NCBI GenBank assembly: GCA_009599575.1
Contig: VWND01000022.1
Coordinates: forward strand, 205,001 to 269,000
DNA: 64,000 nt
Direction: 5' to 3'
From: Blumeriella jaapii
Taxonomy: Eukaryota; Ascomycota; Leotiomycetes; Helotiales; Drepanopezizaceae
Position numbers and translations under genes: made by a program
In this document: positions 22,041 to 33,130 of the stretch, piece after piece
How positions within the stretch are numbered: the first letter of the stretch is position 1
Layout of the letters: each line of letters starts with the position of its first letter
The notes under the pieces: generated by a model
Database searches by the model: none
Seen by the model: only the letters and a program-made list of their open reading frames with translations
Told to the model about the DNA's origin: nothing

Positions 22041-23742
22041 ATGGTCGTTAGTGGAAAGGTCTCAAAAGCCGATTCCGTGTCTCGGACTTACCAACTCTCC
22101 CGACGAGTCGAGCTTTTATTCGTTACACAATTATTCTGCTATTCATTATCAAAATGCAGTTGTTCAACACCTCCCATGGACCTTTCTCTCTCTGGTTAGC
22201 TTGCAAACTCGGACATGTACTGTATGTTATCGGCATAAGCATACAGATACCGGAAACTGAAACAGCAGCAGAACACGTTCCACTTTATCGCTTTCCAGTA
22301 CCCTCCGCCAATCTTGTCATAGATAACGCAGGCTGTAGACTATGTACAGCACAGTTTGTACACATAGACTGGAGCAGGCGAGGATCTAAGCGAGCATGTG
22401 ACTTTTACTGTACCAGTGCCAAAAGTGTCTGTGCACGCCCCTTATACCTCCCGGCACATGCCCCCAAATGGTGTTAATTAAATTATTGGGTAAGCGACCG
22501 GCTTGAATGGCGGGTTAAGACAATTTGAATACCAGCTTTCCGCTTTGCGCAATGCACGCACGCAGTCGAATGGACATAAAGCGACTCGTTCTCATTAGTT
22601 CGGCTAGCGATACGGGCTTTTTTGATTGCGACTGTTATAAAACATTTTCTGAAGCGGGCAAAGGAAACCCTGCGCATCAGTTTATTAACAGTCTGGCTTG
22701 TATACGAGCCTATCTTTCTTATTCATACAGCTTTGTGTGTATATCGCTCGTTTTATTGAACCTTTTTTGTACTGTAGTTGTTGATAAAGTAAACATTTTA
22801 AGCGACAGAATCGACATATCATATGAAAGGGAAGAGTCACTTATGTATTATGACCAAGGATTTAAGAAAAAATCAATAATCTAACGTCAACAATTACAAT
22901 ATAAGAGAGCATCTATAGAAATGTAACAAAGACAAAACGCTGTACGAGCCCGAAAGATAAGGCTCGCACCATATCCGGACTGCTTATGTGTTATTGATGC
23001 GCAGGATTTCCCGGCCGGGGGGGGGAATCGCTTAAAGCAGTCGTGATAAACAGGGCTCGTCAAGCTTGTTGACTGGGCGGGAGCGTCTGAGCAAGTCCGT
23101 CACAGGCGTGGCATAATATTGACAATAAGATTTGTATCGACAAGCCATTGTACCTCTATGGAAAACCGCTTAGAAGCAGTCTTTCAGGCCAGAAAATAGT
23201 AAACAAAACATGATTTGAGACTCAATATTTTGTTTACAACCAAGCAAGTACGCCTTGGCAGCCAATGCTTAACTTTTTGCACCCCACTGCAGGCTCGTAT
23301 TACAGTATATGCTGTACCAGTGAGCTGGTTAAGGTTGAACCTTGGCCTTTATCATTGTTGGTATCACAGGTTGGTGATACGGTAAAGAGCAGTCTTGATT
23401 CGATGATTTGAAATCTGTGATTTGAAATCCGGATGAATTCTACATGCGACTGTACATACATATCTACCGACAGTAGTGCGCAGCTGGCAATAGATGGTGG
23501 AGAACGCGCGTCCCTACGGCCGTGCAATCACGTGCCGCTCGTCATTGTCACGTGATGCTCAGCGCTTCCTCGACCCTGATTTTCCTAGGGGTAAAATCAC
23601 AATCATATTTGAGCTAGACACTCCCCTCTCCTTTATCTTCAATCCTTTCTATTTTCCTATCTTTCTATCTCTTAATCTTCTATATATATATATATCTCTC
23701 TCTCTCTCTCTCTCCCTCTCAACGAGCGCCATACGATTCAAA
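22041..23742. other. intergenic region with decayed sequence
   Basis: The first 100 bases may hold another damaged exon of the D-lactate dehydrogenase relic. The remainder has no recognisable gene. From about 23540 it is the promoter of the next gene, with a TA run and a CT run (about 23683-23717) just before the putative ATG. Confidence 0.4.
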
Positions 23743-25038
23743 ATGCTGTCGACCAACATGCTCACAACGGTACGGTCGCCCTGGATACTGGCTGTGGCGA
23801 TAATGTGTGTGATGATGTCAAGTTTGTGGGTGTTCCGGTCGATTACAGAATTGGACGTCGTATGTTCTTCACTACTGCCATGGACGAAAGTTTGGGGCGC
23901 TGATTGTGAAAGACCACATACAGTGAGAATGTTGTGGCGCCGATATCATCCGGATCTTACCAAGCGCCGAGTGCTGATCCCGAACCAACCGAAGCAGAGG
24001 AAAAGCCCGAGACAGATGCTTTCACAGTCACAATTGTCGACGAGGCGGCATCTGAAGTCGAAGCCGCTCTTGAAGCGGTCACCAATGCCACCGAGACAGA
24101 TACCGACAAGACTCTGATCATCTACGTCTACGCGGACTCGGAATCCGCGCTCGCCAATCTCAAGTTCCTAGCTCACGGCATGCACGGTGCTGCCGATTTT
24201 GTTTTTGTGATCAACGGCGACACCGGAACCGATGTGGCCGGTTTGGTACCCAAGAAGGACAATGTGCGCGTTGTAGAGCGCCCGAATGACTGCTACGACC
24301 TAGGGGCTTTGGCGGAAGTGCTCACGCAGGGTAACCTCTACCAAGGGTACAAGAAATTCATCACGATGAACGCTAGTATCCGGGGTCCGTTCATTCCTCA
24401 CTGGAGCGAAGGCTGTTGGTCAGACATGTTCCTCAACAAAATCACGGACGAAGTCAAGGTACGTTGCCTCTCCCCTTCTCCCGTCGTTTCGTCCCGCTTG
24501 TCGCTAATCAGAAATGTAGCTGGTCGGGATCTCAGCAAACTGCTGGCCAGTCTTTCACATCCAATCCATGATCTGGGCCACCGATCGCGTCGGAATCGAG
24601 ATCCTGCTCTTTCCCCCGCAAGAAGCTCTCGACCAACTCGCCGCTAACAACCCCATCCACGATGCCCCCGAATCCGCGACGTGGCTCAAAGATATCGCCG
24701 AGCAGCAACAGCCCGGCATCAACGGGTGTTTCCACGACTGGAAATCGGCCGTCACGGCCGAGGTCAGTTCGACACCCCTGATCAGGGCAGCGGGGTACCA
24801 GGTTGACGCGTTGATGAACGCCTACCACGGCCTGGAAAACGAGCAGTACGAGAAGGGAGAGGCGTGCGAGAGGAACCAGGACGCGTTCTGGAACGGCATG
24901 TACTTCGGAATTAACGTGCATCCCTTCGAGACGATTTTTTTCAAGTCGAATAGGGGTGTCGACACCAACACGCTTGACAAACACACTGAGTGGATCAACA
25001 AAAAAGGGTACTCGAGTTATGATTATTGTAAGGCCTGA
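23743..25038 (+). CDS. glycosyltransferase-like type II membrane protein, uncharacterised family
   Basis: The first segment from ATG 23743 holds one hydrophobic helix (WILAVAIMCVMMSSLWVF), a likely signal anchor. The lumenal part runs from about 23930 to a donor at 24459, and the last exon is 24520-25038. It contains LIIYVYADS, FVFVINGDT, FITMNASIRGPFIPHW, DEVKLVGIS across the intron, and a late GINVHPFETIFFK. I recall the NxSxRGPFxPxW pattern from an uncharacterised glycosyltransferase-like family in fungi and plants; no activity is known to me. The first intron is unclear: its donor at 23869 (GTATGT) fits, but the best acceptor (23927) leaves the phases mismatched. Either a rare GAG acceptor or an indel may explain this. 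Confidence 0.6.
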
Positions 25039-26286
25039 TTGAGAAGGGAACTTGGATTCCCCCAGGTGGGTGGATCTTGATCTGGGGACGGAGACTTCTG
25101 TAAATAGGAATGGGCAAGTAGAAGGAGGGATCAGTATATATCGTCCGAGAACGACGGCGTTAGAAGACGGGGATTCGGGTTTCCTGGGTAGCAATTTGGC
25201 TGGGCAATGATACCATAAACGTGTATGAAAGTGGGCGGGTTCTTTAGCCGTACTACATAACTATAACATCTAACAGCTCGGATAATATTTCATTTGAGTA
25301 GACTAGAGGACAGACTCATCGTGACTTGCGCAAACAACACGAGAGCAGTGACCCGAGCTGTCTTTTGCCTTGCGCTGCAAAAGGTGTTTGTTTACTATCA
25401 CCCTACTCAGCAAGCGAAATGCTTAATTCTGAGCTACAGTACGTGGACACATGAATATGCGCGTGTGTACCGGACAGTGACTTATTACAGCCGCCAAATA
25501 TCTCGACGTTTTCAACGAATACTTTTCTACAATTTTTTACGACGATAGCATTTATATGTAATATAATACTTTAATTTATAAAGCTCTTTTTATTTAGCTA
25601 TGGTATCGTAACATAGGTAAGTATGAAATTAGTGCTTTATTCGCCGGATTTTAACCCGATCGAAAATCTATAAAAAATAGGTATTTAAAGCAAAAAAAAT
25701 TGAGCTTAAATCAAAGCTAATAGTTTTGAAAAACAATATTATAATACAACGATTTTTGATAAAAACTATATAAAAAGCGTGAAAGCTTCTGAAAGATCAG
25801 TTGTTGAATAAACTAGCGGAGGGGATGCAAATAAGGGTAAACGCTGTTAAGGCTGCAAATGGGTGGTATACTAAATACTGATTGGAATCGAATATTCTTT
25901 CGGTTTTCAGCTTTCATTTGAGCTATATATATTTAAAATCGATTAATTAATAATGGAGTTTTGAAGTTGTAAAGGTAGTAGAATTTTGTTGGGATAACGA
26001 CTATTTACTGACGCGCATATTCATGTGTCCACCCACTGTAGAAATATAGGTACAGTACAGTACATACTAACTTCAAGCACGTTTCCCATCTCATTCTGAA
26101 TAACCAAGCAAGATATAAAAATCACATCCCATGTTCGCCGCTTTTGGTCTGTATTGATTGTTAGTAGACAGTTGACAAGACCATTCGTGTACATACATCA
26201 GCAGACGAGAAAGCGGGGAGTGAATGAGAGCATAAGTAGAGCATCTATCCCTTCTACTACCAATCCGACATTGGATATCGCGCGCA
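25039..26286. other. intergenic region containing a transposon relic
   Basis: Outside the Tc1/mariner-like relic (25437-26038) there is only the 3' flank of the glycosyltransferase-like gene and the 3' flank of RPF1, with GTACAGTACAGTAC at about 26049. Confidence 0.6.
25437..26038. mobile_element. 602-bp RIP-decayed Tc1/mariner-type transposon relic
   Basis: Ends are CAGTACGTGGACACATGAAT... at 25437 and its inverse ...ATTCATGTGTCCACCCACTG at 26038. The terminal repeats are about 28 bp with two or three mismatches. TA flanks both sides (25435-25436 and 26039-26040). At about 25640-25670 the plus strand still encodes YSPDFNPIENL, the DDE/D transposase signature of Tc1/mariner elements, followed by a stop where Trp is normal. 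The interior is very AT-rich with stops in all frames, and the length is under half of a full element. This is an internally deleted, mutated copy. Confidence 0.9.
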
Positions 26287-27531
26287 TCATAGATTGAATC
26301 TCGTCCTCTCCTTCTCCATGTGCGCCTTCCATTGCCACTGCACCGCGTCGTCGCCTTCGCTGCCCGCCCGCCCAATTCCCTTGTCCACCCTCCTCAACTT
26401 CAACGTGAATCTCGGCCCGAGTTCCTGCAATCCTGCTCTGATGCCTTCGACGCCTTGCACTGCCTTGCCATCTGTTCCTATCACGCTCTTTTCCGTCTCG
26501 CGCTTCTCGCGGAATACGTAGCGATGGCGTCGCAGGAATATGTAATCTCGCTGGTTGTGTAGCGTAACAACCTGTCTGCCCTGCAGCTCGGGCTGAGGAG
26601 GGAAGAGGGTGAGGAAGAGACGGGCGGTGAGCAGACCGAGGGGCGTGCGGAAGTTATTCAGGATCAGCTCTGGGTAGTGGTTCGTGGGGTTCCCGTGTCC
26701 GGGAAGTTTCTTGCCGTCGACCCAGTTTGCGATGCTAAAGTGGCACGTTGGGCCGCTGGGTAGATGCACGATCGTCAATCCGGTAGGCTTTTTCGAGTCT
26801 TCTTTCAAGAGGACGACGGAGGTGTAGTTTCTGTTTGCGGCGAACTTGGAGATCTCCCGGAGAGAAAATTTGTGCCCGTAGCGGTGCGAGGAACGCGGGA
26901 TGTAGGTGCTGTTTGGGAACAAGGTGCAGAGGAGGTCGGCTTCGTGGTGGAGAGTCGAGTTTAAAGAAGTAGTAAGTAGGATCTTGGGAGCGGGCGGCGG
27001 CGTGTCGGTAAAGAGAGTGGGAAATTTGAGGGAGAGCGAGGAGGGCGTAAGATCGAGGTTTGTGCTTGTCGTCGAGGCTGCCGTGGAGGATGCGCGCGGC
27101 CGTTGTTTGACCTGCGTCTCCTTCTCTGCCTTCTCTGCGTCGAAATCTGTTTCCGAGTCGGAATCCAGCATACTATCCGCATCCTCGTCCTCGATCGCTT
27201 CCTCCACCGGCTCCTGCAAAGCGGCTTCAGCCTCCTCGATACGCCGTCTCTTCAGCTGCTCGACGTCGACGCTGACATTCAAGCCGTCTCCGTCTACTTC
27301 GTCCCAGACTCGCTTCTTGTCTATGGTCATGGGCACATTTCGGGCGAGCCGTGCTTCCCTTAATTCGGGGTTCTTGTCCTCCTCTCTTTTCCGCTTGAAG
27401 CGTTCATCGCGGCGCTCGCTATCGCGGGCTTTCTTCTGCCGGACGTGGAGATCTTGCCGCCTGAACTTGTTGCTGGTTTTAAAAGGGAGGGCCGCCTTCG
27501 AAGAGGTGGGTTTGACTCGTTTGGACCCCAT
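26287..27531 (-). CDS. RPF1: ribosome production factor 1 (Brix domain)
   Basis: A single exon of 414 residues starting MGSKRVKPTSSK. A basic, Arg/Lys/Glu-rich N-terminus (about 1-110) and an acidic patch (about 165-185) precede the Brix domain (about 200-385). That domain contains PKILLTTS, YIPRSSHRYGHKFSLREISKFA, GLTIVHLPSGPT, NHYPELILNNFRT and HNQRDYIFLRRHRYVF. Rpf1 is a nucleolar protein needed for assembly of the large ribosomal subunit. A longer frame with ATG at 27723 exists, but the conserved protein starts at 27531. It is divergent from GRS1 across 306 bp, a common layout for growth genes. Confidence 0.93.
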   Translation of the reverse strand: MGSKRVKPTSSKAALPFKTSNKFRRQDLHVRQKKARDSERRDERFKRKREEDKNPELREARLARNVPMTIDKKRVWDEVDGDGLNVSVDVEQLKRRRIEEAEAALQEPVEEAIEDEDADSMLDSDSETDFDAEKAEKETQVKQRPRASSTAASTTSTNLDLTPSSLSLKFPTLFTDTPPPAPKILLTTSLNSTLHHEADLLCTLFPNSTYIPRSSHRYGHKFSLREISKFAANRNYTSVVLLKEDSKKPTGLTIVHLPSGPTCHFSIANWVDGKKLPGHGNPTNHYPELILNNFRTPLGLLTARLFLTLFPPQPELQGRQVVTLHNQRDYIFLRRHRYVFREKRETEKSVIGTDGKAVQGVEGIRAGLQELGPRFTLKLRRVDKGIGRAGSEGDDAVQWQWKAHMEKERTRFNL

Positions 27532-27837
27532 TGCGCTGGAGATTGTCGTGAGTGTCGGAGTTGTGGTGACTTGCAGATGGATTTGGAGATATTGAGATGT
27601 TGAAGACTTGAAGCTCCCAAAACTTTTAAGTGGGTCAGCGGCTGACCCGAAGAATAGCCGTGAGCGCGGGGCGCAAGGCTTCGAAGTCGGCTCCAGTCGC
27701 TCCAGTAACATAGAACGAGTCACAGAATTTCGAATTCCAGCCTCTCTCCCACCACATCAATCTCAAGTCAAACCGCCATCCCCAGATCGAGTCTGACAGC
27801 GGTAGACTCGGTCTCCTATTGTGTGACTTCGAAGTGA
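27532..27837. promoter_or_regulatory. shared promoter between RPF1 and GRS1
   Basis: Two head-to-head growth genes are separated by 306 bp, so both promoters must lie here. I see no clear TATA box. Which elements act is inference. Confidence 0.5.
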
Positions 27838-30232
27838 ATGCGCTCCTTCTGCAGCTTCGCTCGAACTGCTCGAACTGCGGCTCAGGTCCATAGACACAGA
27901 CACACGACTTGGAATCCCGCACAACCACAGAAGCAAATACCACGGCGCGAATTCACAGCTACCTCTCGCCGTGGAAAAGACAAGGCACCAAAGTCGGAGC
28001 AAAAAGCCCCAGTAATGGCGACGACTACGCTGAAGGGTCAGCCCTTTGATAGGCAGACCATGGACTCCATGCTGCGTCGACGCATGTTCTACACCCCCTC
28101 CTTCGAGATCTATGGCGGGGTTGCTGGCCTGTATGACTATGGTCCGGTAAGTGTCTTTCTTTCCATCCTTCAGATCCTGGGTTACGCGGATGCTGTAACA
28201 AATCAGTGCTTCTCTTGGCGGAATGGCAATGTGCTGTAAATTTTACTAACAGTAAGTAGCCCGGCTGTGCACTGCTCACAAACATCATGGACATTTGGCG
28301 TAAGCACTTCGTTCTCGAGGAGGATATGTTGGAGGTGGAGTGCACGGCCTTGACCCCGGAGACTGTCCTGAAGACCAGCGGTCACGTCGACAAGTTCGCG
28401 GACTGGATGTGCAAGGACCCGAAGAACGGTGATATCATTCGAGCCGACCACTTCGTCGAGGAGATTCTCGAGTCGAGGCTGAAGGGTGACAAGGAGGCTC
28501 GGGGTGTCAAGGTTGTGGATAAGGATGAGGACCCGAAAAAGAAAAAGAAGAAGGTCAAGGGTGCTGCAGAAGCCATCAAGCTGGACGATGCTGTTGTGAA
28601 GGAGTATGAGGAGATTTTGGCAAAGGTAAGTTTGTCCTATAGGGGACAAAAGAATCCAGAGCTGACCCTGGCAGATTGACAACTACAATGGCGAGGAACT
28701 GGGCGGGTTGATTAAGAAATATGAGATGAAGAACCCCGCTACCGGCGTTGAGCCCTTACCGCCTGTAGCCTTCAACCTCATGTTCCAAACCGCCATCGGC
28801 CCCAGCGGTAATCTCCAGGGCTACCTCCGACCCGAGACCGCCCAAGGCCAGTTCCTCAACTTCGCCAAACTCCTGGACTTCAACCAACAACAAATGCCCT
28901 TTGCCTCTGCTTCCGTCGGCAAGTCATACCGAAACGAGATTTCACCAAGAGCTGGCCTGCTCCGTGTCCGTGAGTTCTTGATGGCGGAGATCGAGCACTA
29001 CGTTGACCCTGAGGGGGGTAAGAAGCATCACCGTTTCGACGAGGTCAAGGACATCGAGCTCATCCTCTTGAACAAGGAGACTCAATTGGCTGGCAAGACG
29101 AACGTTGAGAGGGTTTCAATCGGCAAGGCTGTTGCGGACGGTACCGTTGACAACGAGACTCTCGGTTACTTCTTGGCTCGAATTCACTTGTTCCTGGAAA
29201 AGATTGGCATTGACCAGTCTAAAATCAGATTCAGACAGCACATGGCAAACGAAATGGCACATTATGCTGCTGACTGCTGGGATGCCGAGCTACAGACTAG
29301 TTATGGCTGGATTGAATGCGTTGGTTGCGCCGATAGGAGCGCCTACGATCTCACTGTACACGCCAAGAAGACCGGTGCTCCTTTGATGGTTCGCGAGCGT
29401 CTGGCTGAGCCCATCACCATTGAGGAGTGGCAAATTGACCTAGACAAGAAGAAGTTCGGTCCATTCTTCAAGAAGGATGGTAAGACCGTTGAGGCAGCTA
29501 TTGAGGCTCTGCCACAAGAAAAACGCGAGGCTCTGGCACAAGATCTCCAGCTGGATGGCAAGATCACGATCGATGTTGAGGGCGTTGGTAACGGAAAGGT
29601 TGAGATTAGCAAGGATCTGATTGTCATCGAGCGCCGAACCCGAACCGAGAACACAAGGGAATTCACGCCTAATGTCATCGAGCCCTCATTCGGCATTGGT
29701 CGTATCCTGTATTCTCTGATCGAGCACAACTACTGGACCCGAGGCACTGACGGCGGCGACGAAGCCCGTGGGGTAAGTTGTACTGTTCCGGGCTTCAAGA
29801 TTCCCTGGCTAACAGTACACAGGTCCTCTCCTTCCCCCCACCCGTAGCCCCGACCAAAGTCCTCCTGGTTCCATTGTCTAGCCATGAGTCCTTCAAACCC
29901 CTTTTGAGATACATGTCCTTGAAGCTGCGCTCCTCGGGGTCTCCAGCCGCGTCGACGACTCCTCCGCCTCGATCGGCAAGCGCTACAGCCGCAACGACGA
30001 GCTCGGCACCCCTCTCGGCATCACTATCGACTTCCAGAGCGTCAAGGACAAGACCTTCACCCTGCGCGATCGGGATTCCACCAAGCAAGTACGAGCTGAC
30101 GAGGACACGATCTTGAAGGCCATCAAGGCACTGGTGGAGGGCGAGAAGAAGTGGGCGGATGTCGAGAGAGAATTGCCTGCTTTTGAAGGCCAGGAGGTCG
30201 AGAGCGAGCTGCCGGCTCGGGAGGCGAAGTAG
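27838..30232 (+). CDS. GRS1: glycyl-tRNA synthetase, dual-start, with an apparent 1-base deletion
   Basis: Four exons: 27838-28146, 28260-28625, 28675-29772 and 29823-30232. The class II core includes [38 protein letters not shown] (motif 2) and [12 protein letters not shown] (motif 3), followed by the anticodon-binding domain. The first 59 residues from ATG 27838 are rich in Arg, Ser and Thr and lack acids at first, like a mitochondrial presequence. A second ATG at 28015 starts the cytosolic form ([12 protein letters not shown]). One gene therefore probably serves both compartments, as in yeast. Around 29928-29940 the frame must shift: upstream [19 protein letters not shown] is in one frame and [19 protein letters not shown] in another. 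The exon total is one base short of a multiple of three. Sequencing error is likely in an essential gene. Confidence 0.93.
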
Positions 30233-33130
30233 AACAGGTCTGGTTAGATCTTGAACGCAACATGTTTCTTGATGGCTGGCTTTTTCAAGTGCTCACCAGG
30301 TTAGGATGGGCGAGATGAGTGCTACCTCTGTCGAATGTCTCCGGCTTGATTAGTAGTAGGCGTACGAAGACAAAAGCTTGTTCGGGTAAAAGTGGTTAGA
30401 CTCATTGCATTCAGTATTTTCTTGGTCCATTCTGGCCTTATCACTATCTCCGCGCGGAATTCGTGAAATCCTGCCCGGATTCATGTACTGTAGCTATAGC
30501 TATTTCCGGCGGGTACGCCGACGCAAGACCAGGAGCTGTATGACCTTGCCTTGTTTCACAAAACGGTCCAAGCGGAAACGAGAATGGGGAAGCCTTCTAC
30601 TTTGAGTACTGACGACAGGAAAGTCACGACTCGAGCGTGGGTGAACGGAGTTACGGGTTTTTCCTCCTCGCCTTTCTGACGATAGGGGAGTAGCAGGTGC
30701 AGCGTCTTGTACGCCAGGCGCAAGCAGAGCGAAGTAAATAGGTTCTGCATCGGAGCGTGCAGTAAGAGTTTGATGGTTTACAAAGCTGCTATGTGGTTAA
30801 TACCACTGCATGCCGGAGTCTGGAGCTGGGCCTGCAAAGCAGTGATGGCTCAGACATTGTGGTAGACTTTTCTTGGTGGGGGGGGGTTACGTGGTGGTAA
30901 GATGTAAGATCTTTGCGAATCTTACACTTTCTCTGGGATACTGTACAAGAAGAACGTTCAAGGAATTGGAAGAGATTGGAAGAACAAGGATTGAGAAAAG
31001 ACATGCATTTTGTTGTTGAGAACGAGGAGGATTGAAGATACATGAGGTCATATGGGACGAGAAACCTCGACAAGAACGGGTGGAGGTATGGAAGATGTTT
31101 GATCAACAGTCAAGTAGTGGAAAATGGTCTAAAATTAACAATAGCCGAAGTAGCTTTTGAACATCCAAACGCGAGGATCCTCTTTACCTACCAAGATCGG
31201 ATATTTGCCAGGGGTCGCAGCCCCTCCAGCTCGTCCAGAACAAGAACGAGCCCATCTTGGCCATTCGCTGGGCGAAAGCTTATAAGCCCTTGGAGAGGGG
31301 GGAGGGGGGACGTGTACAAGTCCCCTAGATCTAGAACGCAAGTGGTAGGGTACACCAAAACGACAATGCAACGGCGACCAGAACTCGGAAGCAAGACGAG
31401 CGGGAAAGGGAGAAACGCTCTGGAAGACTTGTTTGGATGGAAGAAGTAGAAACATGCCTCGTTCGCGGCAGGTCGACCTGCGACGCAGCTGTCCGTTCAT
31501 CAGAAACGCTGGGCATCGCCTTCGCAATGTTTCAAGTGGCTGTCACAGACTCTCGAGTTTAGCCGCCCGGAAATTTGTTGCCGTGCTGCTGGGGGTAGAA
31601 GATCTCGGATTCGGCGAGTGTCTACCTACGGTACAGTACAGTAGATTGCAGTGCTGTACAGCAGAGGTTTGTTCTGCTGGCTGCTCGATGGGGCCTGAAG
31701 AGGCGAGCAGTGTAAGAGCAAGGCTCCTTTGATCATGGTTCCTGAGTAAGGTAGGTACAGTACTGTAAATACCGTAGCAGCATCAAGGAGGAATTGTTTA
31801 TCAACCTGTGTCTGTTAGCCATTCGATTTTCATTGGAGTTGGCGACTGGTTCCTTTCTGTTCTCTCTGCTCGTCAGCAAACCTGCGTCGCCTCCTCCTGT
31901 GCCCACAGCAACAAGCTCTCGTCATGGCGGCCTTCTTGTAAGCATCTTCTTCTTCGTCTTCTTCTTCGTCTTGTTCATATTCTTCGTCTTGTTCGTCTTC
32001 TTCCTCGACTCATTATTCTTTTTTCTGCGTCCTCTTCTTCTTCTCTTCTTCCTCTTCTTCTTCTCTTCTTCTTCTTCTTCTTCTTCTTCTTCTTCTTCTC
32101 CTCTTCTTCTCCTCTTCTTCTCTTCTTCTCCTCCTCCTCCTCCTCCTCCATCGTCACGACTCCGCATTGCTCTCGCCCGAGAGCTGGCTGACTGCAGCTG
32201 CAGTCATTGATATCTTCCGAGTCAGGTCTTCCTCCGCGTTGCTGTCGCCGACAAGGGTTGTTGATTAGCCCCTCGGCTAGCGCAACCTTAATCGCATCTC
32301 ACCCCCTGGAGTTCACCTTTCTCTCCTACAGTTTCATCCCACCCCGTACCGCGACCTCGACCCTCGACCCTCGACCTGGCCAAGGACCGTACAACGTGCT
32401 TGTCAACCGCGGCGTCGACGACCACAACGGCCATCACGGCCGCAACGACCGCGACGAGCCTGTGAAGGTGACGGCCGACACGCTGCTGTCAATCGAACCA
32501 GTTCCAAGCTCACCGTCCTCGACCGACCGCGAGCGCACCAGCCGTCTCAGCACAGCCAGCGAGCGACGTTGCTCCACGACTCCGCGACTCCACGACTCCG
32601 CTCGCGCACCGCGGAAAAACCCTTTCACTCCTGCGAATGTCAACTTCCCCTGCAACATGTATGTATAGTCTTGTCCTGTCCTGTCTGTCCGAATCTGTAC
32701 CACCTCCCCAGGCGGCTTTCTGCCATGACCTTTGACCCTGCAGCTGACCCGCTCTGCCGCAGAACGAACGGTACCTAAACGTTTTCCCTTTCGATACCCC
32801 GCCGCAAATTACACGGCATTTCGACCAACAACACGCTCCCATTCTCCTATTTACCCATTCTCCCATTCTCCCATTCTCCCATTCTCCCTCTCACCCTGCA
32901 AGCCCGGTGAACATGGCTTCACAAAACAAGTACGTTACCTCCTCTTGGCACCGATCCCGAAGTGTGACAGTGTCTGGAAACACGGGGCATCTTCAAACCG
33001 TGGATCATCGTTTCGTTCGCGGCGCGCTGGGCACATTTAGCTTTTACCACCCTTCTTTTACCCTCGGATCATCCTATGCTTCTTAATCTTGTCCTCGCCA
33101 GCCCTTCCTCTGAGTGCATTTCCGGCTTTC
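30233..33130. other. long intergenic region upstream of the Cla4 gene
   Basis: About 2.9 kb without a recognisable gene. It contains TACTGTAC-like palindromes (about 30485, 31630, 31755), a long CTT tract (separate entry) and C-rich or CCCATTCT repeats (about 32845-32890). The right half is probably the long leader or leader introns of the Cla4 gene. An ATG at 32913 followed by GTACGT could be a small upstream exon, but its phase does not fit. Confidence 0.5.
31944..32150. repeat. (CTT)n / CTTCTC pyrimidine tract
   Basis: About 200 bp of nearly pure pyrimidine on the plus strand, mostly CTT units with CTC and CCT variants, upstream of the Cla4 gene. It creates spurious long ORFs on both strands that I do not consider genes. 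Confidence 0.95.

Noticed and set aside
31794..32210. Phe/Leu/Ser-rich ORFs and opposite Lys/Glu/Arg-rich ORFs
   Set aside because: They only translate the CTT tract; no conserved flanking sequence.
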